Assembly: GCF_023573145.1 (NCBI RefSeq)
Contig: NZ_CP097636.1
Location: forward strand, 620,001 to 684,000
DNA length: 64,000 nt
Origin: Aquincola tertiaricarbonis
GTDB taxonomy: Bacteria > Pseudomonadota > Gammaproteobacteria > Burkholderiales > Burkholderiaceae_C
Direction: 5' to 3'
The translations under genes were made by a program, and so were the position numbers. Below, piece by piece: positions 9,663-18,255 of this stretch (position 1 is its first letter; each line of letters opens with the position of its first letter). The notes beneath the pieces were generated by a model, which was not told where the DNA came from, did not search any database, and saw only the letters and a program-made list of their open reading frames with translations.

Positions 9663-11729
9663 TTAGGCGCCCAGGCGGGTCGCATAGGGGTTGTGTTGGG
9701 GATCGTCCCACAGCAGCCGCAGGCGACTGCCGGGGTGCTGGCGGGCGATGGCATCGGCGCGCCGCAGCTCGAACAGCTTCTTCAGCGCCTGCGGGCCGCG
9801 GCAGGCCTGCAGGTCCTGCTGCAGCTGCTGCGTGTCGTCATCGGTCCAGGGGCCGGTGCTCCAGCACGCGAAGGGCAGGCCGTCGACGTACATCACCTCG
9901 CGCGATTCGTCGTCCAGCGGGGCGGTGGCCTGCGTGCGTGTGAGGCCGATGCAGCAGCCGGCGGCATCCGCCTGCAGCCGGCCGTGCAGCAGGCCGTCGG
10001 CGATGTCGGCCAGCGCCAGCCAGTGGATGCACAGGCCATGCTGGGCAAAGCGCTGGCGCAGCAGGTCGGCGGTGTCGCACCACTGCAGGATTTCAGGCGT
10101 GTGGCGGCTGTGGGCATGGGCCAGCGCTTGCAGCCGCTCGGCCAGCCGGCGCACGATCAGGTAGCGGCTGCCCAGCGGGCGCTGCATGCGGCCTTCGCCG
10201 ACGGCCAGCGGCTGCTCTTCCACCGCGTCGTCCAGCCGCTCGGGCGGCAGCGCGTATTCGATGATGAATTCGGGCCGGCCGGCGTGGGGTGCCGCCTCGG
10301 CGGCTTCGATGCCGGCGCGCAGCAGCAGCTGGCGCAAGGCGGCGGCGCGGCCGCTGCCATCCGCCTTCACCCACAGCGGCGCCGCATCGTCGTGCAGCGT
10401 GCGCACCTGGGGCTTATCGCCGATGAACAGCCAGCCCTGCAGCTGCGCCGCGGCGTCTGGCGCCGGCGCATCCGCGAGCTTTTCCAGCACCAGCACGAAG
10501 CCGGGGCCGGGTGGGGCTTGTTCGGCGGCGATGGCCTCGCGGTAGTGCTGCACCCGATCGGCTTGGCCCTGCTGCTTGATCCATACCAGCAGTTCGGGAT
10601 GGTGTTGCGCGGCCTGGTCGCCCAGCCGGGCCTGCAGCTGCAGCGCCCAGCGCAGCAGCGGCGCGGGCGCGGTGGGCTGGCCGGGTATCTGGTGCGGCAG
10701 TGCGCACAGCAGCGCGGCCATGTCGGCCACACCGCCCTGGGCCGCCTGCAGCTGGCTGTCGGTGAGCGGCACGCCGGCCAGCGCGGCCTGGAAGGCCTGC
10801 TGCAACCGCTCGGCCGGCACATCCCGCAGCGCCGCCAGCAGCCGCGTGCTGGGCACGTCGGGGCCCAGCAGCACGCCACTGTCGTTCAAGGCGTCGTCAG
10901 GGATGCCATGGCACCAGTCCACCGGGGTCTGGTCGCTGCCGGCGAAGGCCTGGCGCACCTGCTCGTACGCCTGCCCGAAGTCGGGCCACTGGCCGGCGGG
11001 CGGCTGGCCCAGCGCGGCCAGCAGGCGGCTGCTGAACAAGGCCACCGACTCGCGCACGGCCAGCCCTTCGGCCGACTGCGCCACCTGGCCCGGTGCGGCG
11101 GCCAGCAGCACGCGCTGCTGGATCTGGCCGTCGGCGTTGACGGTGTTGAAGCCGGTCGGGTCCGTCAGCCGCCGGTCGCGGGCGGTGGTCATCACGAAGT
11201 TGGCGCAGGCATCCACCACCAGCAGCTGCTGGCGCAGGCCGGCAAAGGGCCGCGTGCGCAGCGCTTTCATCAGCGACACCGGCTCCAGGTTGCGCGGCAC
11301 CTGGGCATGAGCGTCGGCATGGAACAGGCGGCGGCTGCGCCCGGCATCGCGCTGGTCGATCACGCCATGGCCGCTCCACATCAGCAGCAGGCTGCCGTCG
11401 GCATGCTCGGCGGCCAGCGCGGGCAGGCCGCTGTCCAGGCTGATGAAGTCGAGGAACGCGGCTTCGGTGGCGGGCAGCAGGCGGGGCTGCGCATGCGCGG
11501 GCAGCCCTGTCCATGACTGCCGCCACGCGTCCACCAGCGGCTGCGACACCGGCTTGGGCGACAGCATCACGGTGATGCGGGCCGGTGGCACGCCGCGCGC
11601 CACCAGCCAGTGGTACCAGCCGATGGCGTCGCGCACTGGGCCCACCAGCGGGTCGTCGGCATACACGCCGCATTGCTCCACGCCCACCAGGACGGCGCAG
11701 GCATGTTCGGGCGGTCCGTCGAACCTCAT
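9663..11729 (-). CDS. Caspase-like peptidase with C-terminal VMAP-C-like domain
   Basis: A 688-residue fusion. Residues 1-280 form a caspase/C14-like domain (start CAVLVGVEQCGVYADDPL): the catalytic dyad is His121 in MWSGHGV and Cys175 in VVDACANF. A short helical stretch (about 300-370) could be an effector-associated adaptor. Residues 400-688 resemble the C-terminal domain of vWA-MoxR-associated proteins (VMAP-C), ending with the characteristic LLWDDPQHNP. In such systems the AAA+ and vWA parts are thought to control the protease. The ATG overlaps the hydrolase stop (ATGA), proving tight operon packing. The protease domain is clear; VMAP-C is recalled from family pattern and needs a profile search. 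Confidence 0.82.
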   Translation of the reverse strand: MRFDGPPEHACAVLVGVEQCGVYADDPLVGPVRDAIGWYHWLVARGVPPARITVMLSPKPVSQPLVDAWRQSWTGLPAHAQPRLLPATEAAFLDFISLDSGLPALAAEHADGSLLLMWSGHGVIDQRDAGRSRRLFHADAHAQVPRNLEPVSLMKALRTRPFAGLRQQLLVVDACANFVMTTARDRRLTDPTGFNTVNADGQIQQRVLLAAAPGQVAQSAEGLAVRESVALFSSRLLAALGQPPAGQWPDFGQAYEQVRQAFAGSDQTPVDWCHGIPDDALNDSGVLLGPDVPSTRLLAALRDVPAERLQQAFQAALAGVPLTDSQLQAAQGGVADMAALLCALPHQIPGQPTAPAPLLRWALQLQARLGDQAAQHHPELLVWIKQQGQADRVQHYREAIAAEQAPPGPGFVLVLEKLADAPAPDAAAQLQGWLFIGDKPQVRTLHDDAAPLWVKADGSGRAAALRQLLLRAGIEAAEAAPHAGRPEFIIEYALPPERLDDAVEEQPLAVGEGRMQRPLGSRYLIVRRLAERLQALAHAHSRHTPEILQWCDTADLLRQRFAQHGLCIHWLALADIADGLLHGRLQADAAGCCIGLTRTQATAPLDDESREVMYVDGLPFACWSTGPWTDDDTQQLQQDLQACRGPQALKKLFELRRADAIARQHPGSRLRLLWDDPQHNPYATRLGA

Positions 11730-12931
11730 GCCATGAAGCTGCGGACGTGCTGCCACAGCTGGTCGTTGGCCCAGTAGGCGCTGTGGCTGTGCGGGAAGGG
11801 CTGGCGGCTTTGCACCTCGGCATCGGTGACACGGCCGGGGAACAGGCCGCCGCCGACGTAGCTCAGCAGGTCGTTGAGGTCGTACACGTTGAGCCAGCGC
11901 GGAAACCCCTCGGGCAGCGGCTGGCCGCGGCGCAGCAGGCTCAGTGCATCGGCCTCGTACAGATAGGGTGCTTGGCTGCCGCAGGTGATGAGGCCGGCCA
12001 CCGGCAGCCCGGGCTGGGTGGCCAGCAGTTCGACGCTGGCGATGCCGCCCAGGCTGTGCGCCAGCAGCCACACCGGGCCCTGGCTTGCGCAGGCGCGGAT
12101 GCGCTGCTCGATCAGCCCGCGGATGGCGGCGCCGCCGTGCGGGGTCTGGTAGCGCAGGATGTCGTGGGTGGCCGCGAACGAGGCATCGGTGACGCCGGTG
12201 CGCCGGCGCCGCAGCACGGGCGTGGCCAAGCGCGCGGCCAGGCCGCCCAGCGCGCCCAGCAGCTCGTCCTTCAGGCCCTTGGTGGGGCCGCCCAGCACGG
12301 CCACGGCCTCTTCATACAGGCGGTCGCGCAGCGCGCCGTCCAGCACCGGCAGGCCCCGGGTTTCGGCGGCCTGTGCCCAGGCGGCGACAAAGGCCCGGGC
12401 CACCAGCGCGCGGCTGCGCTCGGGCGCGGCCAGCGAGTCGGCTTCCAGCGCGTCGTCGAACACGCCGCCTTGCCGCAGCAGCGCCACGGCCGCGGGCACC
12501 AACTCGGCGGCGGCGTGGCCGCTGCGGGCCAGGGCCGGGTCGGCGGGTTGCAGGCTGGCCAGCTGCGCCAGCGCGCGCCGGCCGGGCGGCTGCGCATGGG
12601 GCGAGCGGGCCACCCGCAGCTCGTCGGCATCGGCGGCCAGCGCGGCATAGGCGCGCAGCTCGTACAGCGGGTCCTGGTACAGCAGCTGCCAGCGCAGCTC
12701 CTGCTCACGCGCCGACGGACCGGCACCGGCGCTGGAGCGGCCCAGTTCGTAGCCCGGCACCGACAGCGCGTTGTCGGCGATGGTGGCGCCCACGTGGTCG
12801 CCCCAGGGGCAGGGCTGCACATCCACCCCGTCGCCCAGGTGGTGCGCCACCTGGGACCGGATGACGGCGAAGCTGGCGTCGTAGGCGCCGCCGCGCACGC
12901 CGGTGCCGTGGACAAAAAGCAGGGTGGTCAT
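11726..12931 (-). CDS. Alpha/beta hydrolase (lipase-like), first gene of the VMAP-like operon
   Basis: A 401-residue alpha/beta hydrolase. It opens with the beta-strand and oxyanion segment [15 protein letters not shown] and carries a nucleophile elbow AHSLGG with Ser293; the family Asp and His are probably in [11 protein letters not shown] and PHSHSAYW near the C-terminus. The helical middle (about 90-250) is long and not recognised. It may act on lipids or another ester; the substrate is unknown. It leads the four-gene operon (ATGA overlap with the caspase-like gene), so it may be a second effector. The start [11 protein letters not shown] is used because the upstream open frame is the antisense-like overlap with the HicB gene. 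Confidence 0.8.
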   Translation of the reverse strand: MTTLLFVHGTGVRGGAYDASFAVIRSQVAHHLGDGVDVQPCPWGDHVGATIADNALSVPGYELGRSSAGAGPSAREQELRWQLLYQDPLYELRAYAALAADADELRVARSPHAQPPGRRALAQLASLQPADPALARSGHAAAELVPAAVALLRQGGVFDDALEADSLAAPERSRALVARAFVAAWAQAAETRGLPVLDGALRDRLYEEAVAVLGGPTKGLKDELLGALGGLAARLATPVLRRRRTGVTDASFAATHDILRYQTPHGGAAIRGLIEQRIRACASQGPVWLLAHSLGGIASVELLATQPGLPVAGLITCGSQAPYLYEADALSLLRRGQPLPEGFPRWLNVYDLNDLLSYVGGGLFPGRVTDAEVQSRQPFPHSHSAYWANDQLWQHVRSFMA

Positions 12932-12990
12932 CGGTGCCCTCCGCGATCCATCGTGTGAGACAGGAGCGAGGGTAGCCGCAGTGCAGGCGA

Positions 12991-13272
12991 TCAGAGCGCC
13001 AGCTTCGCACTGACCAGTCGGTTGAGGCTGACTCCCTGCTCGCTGGCTTCGATGGCCAGGCGCCGGTGCTGCTGCGGCGGGATGCGCACCTTGAACTCGC
13101 CGCTGGCCTGCATGTCCCGCACGCAGTCGGCCACCAAGCTTCGCATGCCGGCCAGGGCTTTTTCGGGGGTCTTGGCGAGCCAGGACAGCGACGGGAACTC
13201 TGCACACAGGCCGACGTGCTCGTCGTCTTCCGCAGACCAGGTGACTCGGTAGGTGTAGTGGTCAGGGTTCAT
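12991..13272 (-). CDS. Lone HicB-family antitoxin-like protein
   Basis: A 93-residue HicB-type protein: an N-terminal partial-RNase-H-like half (YTYRVTWSAEDDEHVGLCAE, PSLSWLAKTPEKALAGM) and a C-terminal ribbon-helix-helix-like DNA-binding part (RIPPQQHRRLAIEASEQGVS). No HicA toxin gene is next to it: only 44 bp separate it from the CWC gene upstream, and the next downstream gene is the alpha/beta hydrolase, 59 bp away. It may therefore be an orphan antitoxin, or a transcriptional regulator of the operon that follows on the same strand. The ATG at 13272 is chosen because the HicB fold begins there. Confidence 0.75.
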   Translation of the reverse strand: MNPDHYTYRVTWSAEDDEHVGLCAEFPSLSWLAKTPEKALAGMRSLVADCVRDMQASGEFKVRIPPQQHRRLAIEASEQGVSLNRLVSAKLAL

Positions 13273-13316
13273 CGCTTTGCGTATTAGCCATGCACCAAAG
13301 GCGCCGACCGGGCGTT

Positions 13317-13544
13317 CTAGTCGGTGCCGCCGTGTGCGGCCAGCTCGGCCAGGCAGGTCACGCACAAGCACCCGCTGTACTGCCGCCGCAGCTGCGCCTG
13401 CAGCTCGGCGCTGAGCACCAGGGTGCTGCAGGCGCAGGGGCCGGGGTCGGCGGCGCCGCAGTGGAAGCGGCCGCCGCAGCGGGGGCAGGTGTCGTCCAGC
13501 GCCGCGGCCGGCCCGGGCGTGGGCCGCGCCGCGGGGTCAGGCAC
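13317..13544 (-). CDS. Cysteine-rich CWC family small protein
   Basis: A 75-residue protein of the cysteine-rich CWC family, probably a small zinc-binding protein of unknown role. Conserved elements are DTCPRCGGRFHCGAADPGPC, a second pair CAC, and the C-terminal CLCVTCL. Its start overlaps the 3' end of the malonyl-CoA synthetase gene by 8 bp on the same strand, so it is probably the last gene of the malonate operon. It belongs to a widespread betaproteobacterial family without known function. Confidence 0.8.
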   Translation of the reverse strand: MPDPAARPTPGPAAALDDTCPRCGGRFHCGAADPGPCACSTLVLSAELQAQLRRQYSGCLCVTCLAELAAHGGTD

Positions 13545-15075
13545 TGAACAGGCCCTTGTGCTGCTCGCGCAGCAGGTTCTTCTGCACCTTGCCCATGGTG
13601 TTGCGCGGCAGCTCCTGCACCACGAACAGCTGCTTGGGCACCTTGAAGTTGGCGATGCGCTGCTTCAGCGCGGTGACGATGCCGGCCCCGTCCAGCGTGG
13701 CGCCGGCACGCGGCACCACCACGGCCACCACGGCCTCGCCGAAGTCGGGGTGCGGCACGCCGATCACCGCGCTCTCGGCCACGCCGGGCATCTCGTTGAT
13801 CACGCCTTCCACCTCGGCAGGGTAGACGTTGTAGCCACCGCTGATCACCAGGTCCTTGCTGCGGCCGACGATGGTCACGTAGCCCTGCTCGTCCACCTTG
13901 CCCACGTCGCCGGTCTTGAACCAGCCGTCGGCGGTGAACTCCTCCTTCGTCTTCTCGGGCATGCGCCAGTAGCCCACGAACACGTTGGGGCCCTTGACCT
14001 GGATGCCGCCGATCTCGCCCACCGGCAGCGGTTGTCCCTGGTCGTCGTGCACGCGCAGGCCCACGCCGGGCAGCGGAAAGCCCACGGTGCCGCCGCGGCG
14101 GTCGCCGTCCTTCGCGTGGTAGGGGTTGGAGGTGAGCATGGCGGTCTCGCTCATGCCGTAGCGCTCGACGATGGTGTGGCCGGTGCGCTGGCGCCACTCG
14201 TTGAAGGTCTCGATCAGCAGCGGCGCCGAGCCGGCCAGGAAGAGGCGCATGCGCGCGCAGCTGTCGCGGTTGACCGCCGGCTCGGCCAGCAGCCGCACGT
14301 ACAGCGTGGGCACGCCCATGAACACCGTGGCTTCGGGCAGGCGCGCGGCCACGGCGCGGGGGTCGAACTTCGAGAACCAGATCATCTTCGCGCCGGCCAG
14401 CAGCGCGCCGTGCGAGGCGACGAAGAGGCCGTGCACGTGGAAGATGGGCAGCGCATGGATCAGCACGTCGTCGGCGCGCCAGCCCCAGTAGGCATGCAGC
14501 GTCTGCGCGTTGGACAGCAGGTTGCCATGCGTCAGCATCGCGCCCTTGCTGCGGCCGGTGGTGCCGCTGGTGTAGAGGATGGCAGCCAGTTCGTCGGCGC
14601 CGCGCCGGGCCGGTTCATGCTCCACACCGTGGTGCTGGGCGCGCTCCAGCAGCGTGCCGGTGCGGTCTTCGTTGAGCGTGAACACATGCTGGGTGCCGGC
14701 CTTGAAGGCGATCTTGCTGACCCAGCCGAAGTTCTTGCCCGAGCACACCACCACGCTGGGTTCGGCATTGCCGATGAAGTACTCGATCTCGCTGCTCTGG
14801 TAGGCGGTATTGAGCGGCAGGTACACATAGCCCGCCCGCAGCACGCCCAGGTACAGCATCAGCGCCTCGACGCTCTTTTCCGTCTGCACCGCCACGCGGG
14901 CGCCGGCCGGCAGCTCCAGCGACTGCAGCAGGTTGGCGATCATCGCGGTGGCGTGGTCGATGTCGCGCCAGCTGTAGACCAGCCGCTCGGGCGTGTCGGC
15001 CGTCTCGATGGCCGGTGCATCCAGGTCGGCCGGGAAGGCCGCGCGCCGCGCGGCAAACAGGTTGTCGTTCTTCAT
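13537..15075 (-). CDS. matB: Malonyl-CoA synthetase (acyl-CoA synthetase family)
   Basis: A 512-residue ANL-superfamily enzyme: AMP-binding motif YTSGTTGRSKGAMLTHG, the A5-type segment ERYGMSETAM, the hinge region GWFKTGDVG, and the C-terminal lysine segment NTMGKVQKN. It is predicted to activate malonate to malonyl-CoA with ATP and CoA. The malonate assignment comes from the neighbouring malonyl-CoA decarboxylase, 1 kb away in the same operon; without that it could only be called an acyl-CoA synthetase. 26 bp separate it from the upstream transporter gene. Confidence 0.88.
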   Translation of the reverse strand: MKNDNLFAARRAAFPADLDAPAIETADTPERLVYSWRDIDHATAMIANLLQSLELPAGARVAVQTEKSVEALMLYLGVLRAGYVYLPLNTAYQSSEIEYFIGNAEPSVVVCSGKNFGWVSKIAFKAGTQHVFTLNEDRTGTLLERAQHHGVEHEPARRGADELAAILYTSGTTGRSKGAMLTHGNLLSNAQTLHAYWGWRADDVLIHALPIFHVHGLFVASHGALLAGAKMIWFSKFDPRAVAARLPEATVFMGVPTLYVRLLAEPAVNRDSCARMRLFLAGSAPLLIETFNEWRQRTGHTIVERYGMSETAMLTSNPYHAKDGDRRGGTVGFPLPGVGLRVHDDQGQPLPVGEIGGIQVKGPNVFVGYWRMPEKTKEEFTADGWFKTGDVGKVDEQGYVTIVGRSKDLVISGGYNVYPAEVEGVINEMPGVAESAVIGVPHPDFGEAVVAVVVPRAGATLDGAGIVTALKQRIANFKVPKQLFVVQELPRNTMGKVQKNLLREQHKGLFSA

Positions 15076-15101
15076 CGTGGGGTGCGGTCTGTGCGGTGGG
15101 G

Positions 15102-16103
15102 TCAGTCGAGCTTGGCCCCGGAGGCCTTGACCACCTCGGCCCAGCGCTTGATCTCGGAGCTGACGAATTTACCGAAGGCGTCGCCGTACAGGTCGGGCGG
15201 GTTGGCGCCGAGGCCGTTCCAGGCGGTCTTCATCTCGTCGGAATTCAGGGCCTTGCGCATCTCGGCCTGCATGCGTTCGATGGCTTCCTTGGGCGTGCCC
15301 TTGGGCGCCCACAGCCCGTACCAGGTGGCCACCTGGTAGCTGGGCACGCCACCTTCCACCGTGGTGGGCAGGTCGGGGAAGCCGGGCGCGCGCTTGTCCG
15401 AGGCCACGGCGATGGCCTTGATGCGGCCACCCTTGATGTGCGAGGCCGAGGAGCCCAGGCCGTCGAAGGCCATGTCCACCTGGCCGGCCATCAGGTCCTG
15501 CAGCAGCGGGCCGGCGCCGCGGTAGGGAATGTGGGTGATGAAGGTCTTGGTCTGCAGCTTGAACAGCTCACCGGCCATGTGGTGCGAGGTGCCGTTGCCC
15601 GCCGAGCCGTAGTTCACCTTGCCCGGGTTCTTGCGCAGGAAGTCCACCAGCTCGGGCAGCGTGGTGGCCTTGATCTTGGTGGGGTTGACCACGATGACCT
15701 GCGGCACGCTGGAGATCAGCCCGACCGGGATGAAGTCGGTTTCCAGGTTGTAGTCGAGCTTGGGGTACATCGCCGGGGCGATGGAGTGGTGCACCGCGCC
15801 CATGAAGAAGTTGTAGCCATCGGGCGCGGCGCGGGCCGCCACGCTGGCGCCCAGCGTGCCGCCGGCGCCGCCCTTGTTGTCGATGATGAACTGGTGGCCG
15901 GTGTTCTTGGTCATCAGCGCGAACAGTGGCCGCGCGAAGGCGTCGGTGCCGCCGCCGGGCGGGAAGGGCACCACGATGGTCACCGGCTTGCTGGGCCAGC
16001 TCTGGGCCTGCGCCAGCGGGGCGGCCAGCAGAAGGCCGCCGGCCCATGCAGCCAGGGCGAGGGCCGCGCAGGTCCGACGACGTAGCGTGTTCGAAGGGTT
16101 CAT
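15102..16103 (-). CDS. Tripartite tricarboxylate transporter substrate-binding protein (Bug family)
   Basis: A 333-residue periplasmic binding protein of the Bug/TctC family. An N-terminal signal peptide (RRRTCAALALAAWAGGLLLA, cleavage after AQAQ) is followed by WPSKPVTIVVPFPPGGGTD, the family's ligand-loop signature, and later HMAGELFKLQTKT and IPYRGAGPLLQDLMAGQVDM. It sits between the malonyl-CoA decarboxylase and synthetase genes, so malonate or a related dicarboxylate is the likely ligand. No tctA/tctB membrane genes are nearby, as is common for Bug proteins in Burkholderiales. The start at 16103 is set by the signal peptide. Confidence 0.9.
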   Translation of the reverse strand: MNPSNTLRRRTCAALALAAWAGGLLLAAPLAQAQSWPSKPVTIVVPFPPGGGTDAFARPLFALMTKNTGHQFIIDNKGGAGGTLGASVAARAAPDGYNFFMGAVHHSIAPAMYPKLDYNLETDFIPVGLISSVPQVIVVNPTKIKATTLPELVDFLRKNPGKVNYGSAGNGTSHHMAGELFKLQTKTFITHIPYRGAGPLLQDLMAGQVDMAFDGLGSSASHIKGGRIKAIAVASDKRAPGFPDLPTTVEGGVPSYQVATWYGLWAPKGTPKEAIERMQAEMRKALNSDEMKTAWNGLGANPPDLYGDAFGKFVSSEIKRWAEVVKASGAKLD

Positions 16104-16147
16104 GGTGTCTCCAAGGTTGCGCCCGGTGGTCCGGGTCTGCGGTGGGG

Positions 16148-17455
16148 TCAGAGCAGCGAAGTGACGGCGCGGGCCGCCGCGATCTCGCCCTGGGTGAAGG
16201 CCTCGTGGTGGGCTTCCACGCGCGACAGGTCGTACAGGTAGTTGACCATCATGCCGAAGGACTGCTTGAGCCCCGGCTTGGACAGGTTGCCCATGGGGTT
16301 GAGCCGCTCCAGCCGCGCGCCGTTGTCGAGGTGGAATCGGGCCACCGGGTCGCCGCCGGGCTGCGGCGTCTGGTGCACCAGGTAGAAGGCGCACAGCCGC
16401 TGCAGCGCGCGTTGCGCCTCGGCCGGCAGCGCCTGCAAGGCCGGGGCGCTGGCCAGCTTGGACCAGTCGCCGCCGCAGGCTTCCTTCAGCTGGATGCGGG
16501 CCTCCAGCGCGCGTTCGGCCACCGGCTTTTTCACGCCGGGCAGGGCAGCCCAGTCGCCGTCCTTGGCCAGCCAGCCGGCAAAGCCGGGAATGGGTGACAG
16601 CGTGCAGAAGGTGCGCAGCTGCGGCACCTCGCGCTTCAACTCGTCGGCCACGCGCTTGATGAGGAAGTTGCCCAGCGACACGCCCTTGAGCCCCGGCTGG
16701 CAGTTGCTGATGGAGTAGAACGTGGCCACCTTGTAGGTGTCGGGGTCGGCCGAGGGGCTGGTCTTGTCGATCAGCGGCGCCACCGCGGCCGGCATGTCGG
16801 GCACCAGCGCCACCTCCACGAAGATCAACGGCTCGTCGGGCAGCTGGGGGTGGAAGAAGGCAAAGCAGCGGCGGTCGGGCAGCAGCCGGCGGCGCAGGTC
16901 GTCCCAGCCGTCGATCTGGTGCACCGCCTCGTGGCGGATCAGCTTTTCCAGCAGCTGCGCGGGCGAGTTCCAGTCCACCTTGCGCATTTCCAGGAAGCCG
17001 GGGTTGAACCAGCTGGACAGCAGGTGCAGCAGGTCGGCTTCCAGCGCCTTCAGGCCGGGCTGCTTGGGCAGGCGGTCGAGCAGCGCGCGCCGCATGCGCA
17101 CCACCGCCTCGGTGCCGCCGGGCGTGCGGTTGATGCGGCGCAGCAGCTCCTGGCGCGGCGGCTCGGCGCGTTCGGTCAGGCGGATCAGGTTGTCGGCCGT
17201 CGGCTTTTCGGCATAGGCCAGCGCGCTGTCCAGCACCGCCTGCGGGTCGGGGCTGAACTCGCTGGCCAGCTTGTCGAAGAAGCTGGACTGCTGCTCGGCC
17301 GGCAGGCTGTCGAAGCGGGCCACCAGCGTGCGGGCGATGGCCACGCTGTTGGCCTCGCCGCGTTCGGACAGCAGGCGCCGGCAGTCGGTCATCAGGCTGC
17401 GCAGCGCGTAATCGCCACCCATGCGGCGGGCGGCACTCTTCAGTTCATCGAGCAT
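16148..17455 (-). CDS. matA: Malonyl-CoA decarboxylase
   Basis: A 435-residue malonyl-CoA decarboxylase, converting malonyl-CoA to acetyl-CoA and CO2. It has the helical N-terminal tetramerisation region and the acetyltransferase-like catalytic half, with EALHEAVHQIDGWDDL-type wording (here LIRHEAVHQIDGWDDL), ATFYSISNCQPGLKGVSLGN and the catalytic-Ser segment FCTLSPIPGF; the conserved C-terminal YDLSRVEAHHEAF closes it. The start is taken at the ATG at 17455 because a GAGAG ribosome site lies 8 nt before it; an upstream GTG at 17464 is possible. It overlaps the end of the GntR gene by 11 bp and so is cotranscribed. Confidence 0.92.
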   Translation of the reverse strand: MLDELKSAARRMGGDYALRSLMTDCRRLLSERGEANSVAIARTLVARFDSLPAEQQSSFFDKLASEFSPDPQAVLDSALAYAEKPTADNLIRLTERAEPPRQELLRRINRTPGGTEAVVRMRRALLDRLPKQPGLKALEADLLHLLSSWFNPGFLEMRKVDWNSPAQLLEKLIRHEAVHQIDGWDDLRRRLLPDRRCFAFFHPQLPDEPLIFVEVALVPDMPAAVAPLIDKTSPSADPDTYKVATFYSISNCQPGLKGVSLGNFLIKRVADELKREVPQLRTFCTLSPIPGFAGWLAKDGDWAALPGVKKPVAERALEARIQLKEACGGDWSKLASAPALQALPAEAQRALQRLCAFYLVHQTPQPGGDPVARFHLDNGARLERLNPMGNLSKPGLKQSFGMMVNYLYDLSRVEAHHEAFTQGEIAAARAVTSLL

Positions 17456-18152
17456 GGACGTCACTCTCTTCGGCGGGTGTGGCGGATCGGGCTTCGCGTT
17501 GGCGCAGCGCCTTCAGCGCCTGCAGCTGCGCCATCAGGTGGTCGTGCATCAGACGTTCGGCCTGGGCCGCATCGCGGGCCACCAGGGCCTGCATCAGCGC
17601 CCGGTGCTCGGCGATGGAGGCCTGCATGCGGCCGGGCCAGGCCAGCTGGCGGCCGCGCAGCAGGCGGATGAAGCGGCGCAGGTCGCCGGTGGTGCGGTCC
17701 AGCCAGCGGTTGGCCGCCAGCGCCTGCACCCGGCTGTGGAACACGTGGTTGTGGCGGTAGTAGCCGTCGGTGTCGCCGCGGGCGGCGCAGTCTTCCAGCG
17801 CGGCATGCAGGGTCTGCAGCTCGTCGATGTCGGCGGCGGTGGCCTTGCGCGTGGCCTCGTAGGCGCAGCGGCCTTCCAGCAGCGCCATCACCGGAAACAG
17901 GTCGGCCGCGTCGTCTTCCGACAGCTCGGCCACCTGGCAGCCGCGGCGCGGCACCAGCGTCACCAGGCCTTCGGCTGCCAGCACCTTCAGCGCCTCGCGC
18001 AGCGGCGTGCGGCTGATGTGCCACTGCTCCACCAGCGCCATCTCGTCGATCCATTCACCCGGCTGCAACTGCCGCTCGAACACCATGGTGCGCAGGCGGG
18101 CGGCCACTTCCTCGTGCAGGGAGGTGGGGCGCAGCGGCTCGGTGAGGTCCAT
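17445..18152 (-). CDS. matR: GntR family regulator (FCD type), likely malonate regulator
   Basis: A 235-residue FadR-subfamily GntR regulator: N-terminal winged HTH (LHEEVAARLRTMVFERQLQ, ISRTPLREALKVLAAEGLV) and a C-terminal all-helical FCD ligand-binding domain with the metal-binding His residues (HNHVFHSRV, then AEHRALMQALVARD and HDHL). It is the first gene of the malonate operon and overlaps the decarboxylase gene, so it most likely responds to malonate and controls its own operon; this is inference from context. The AT-rich 25-bp stretch just upstream is the probable promoter/operator. Confidence 0.85.
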   Translation of the reverse strand: MDLTEPLRPTSLHEEVAARLRTMVFERQLQPGEWIDEMALVEQWHISRTPLREALKVLAAEGLVTLVPRRGCQVAELSEDDAADLFPVMALLEGRCAYEATRKATAADIDELQTLHAALEDCAARGDTDGYYRHNHVFHSRVQALAANRWLDRTTGDLRRFIRLLRGRQLAWPGRMQASIAEHRALMQALVARDAAQAERLMHDHLMAQLQALKALRQREARSATPAEESDVHAR

Positions 18153-18160
18153 GGCTGAAA

Positions 18161-18185
18161 TCTAGAACTCAAAATTCATAATTAC
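18161..18185 (-). promoter_or_regulatory. AT-rich promoter/operator segment before the malonate operon
   Basis: This stretch is strikingly AT-rich in a 70 % GC region and lies 9 bp before the gntR ATG. It contains an imperfect dyad GAACTCAAAATTC (18165-18177), compatible with a GntR-family operator that would give autoregulation. No experimentally known site is matched. Confidence 0.35.
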
Positions 18186-18255
18186 AAGCGCGGGTGTTCC
18201 CTCTCCGGGTCGGCCCTGCAGCAGGCCCTGCAGGCACGTCAGGGCTGCTCGGGGC

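Noticed and set aside
7189..9666. An 825-codon open frame on the plus strand
   Set aside because: Antisense to the SAV_2336-type and MoxR genes, both of which have clear domains; the frame translates to repetitive Gln/Arg/Gly sequence.
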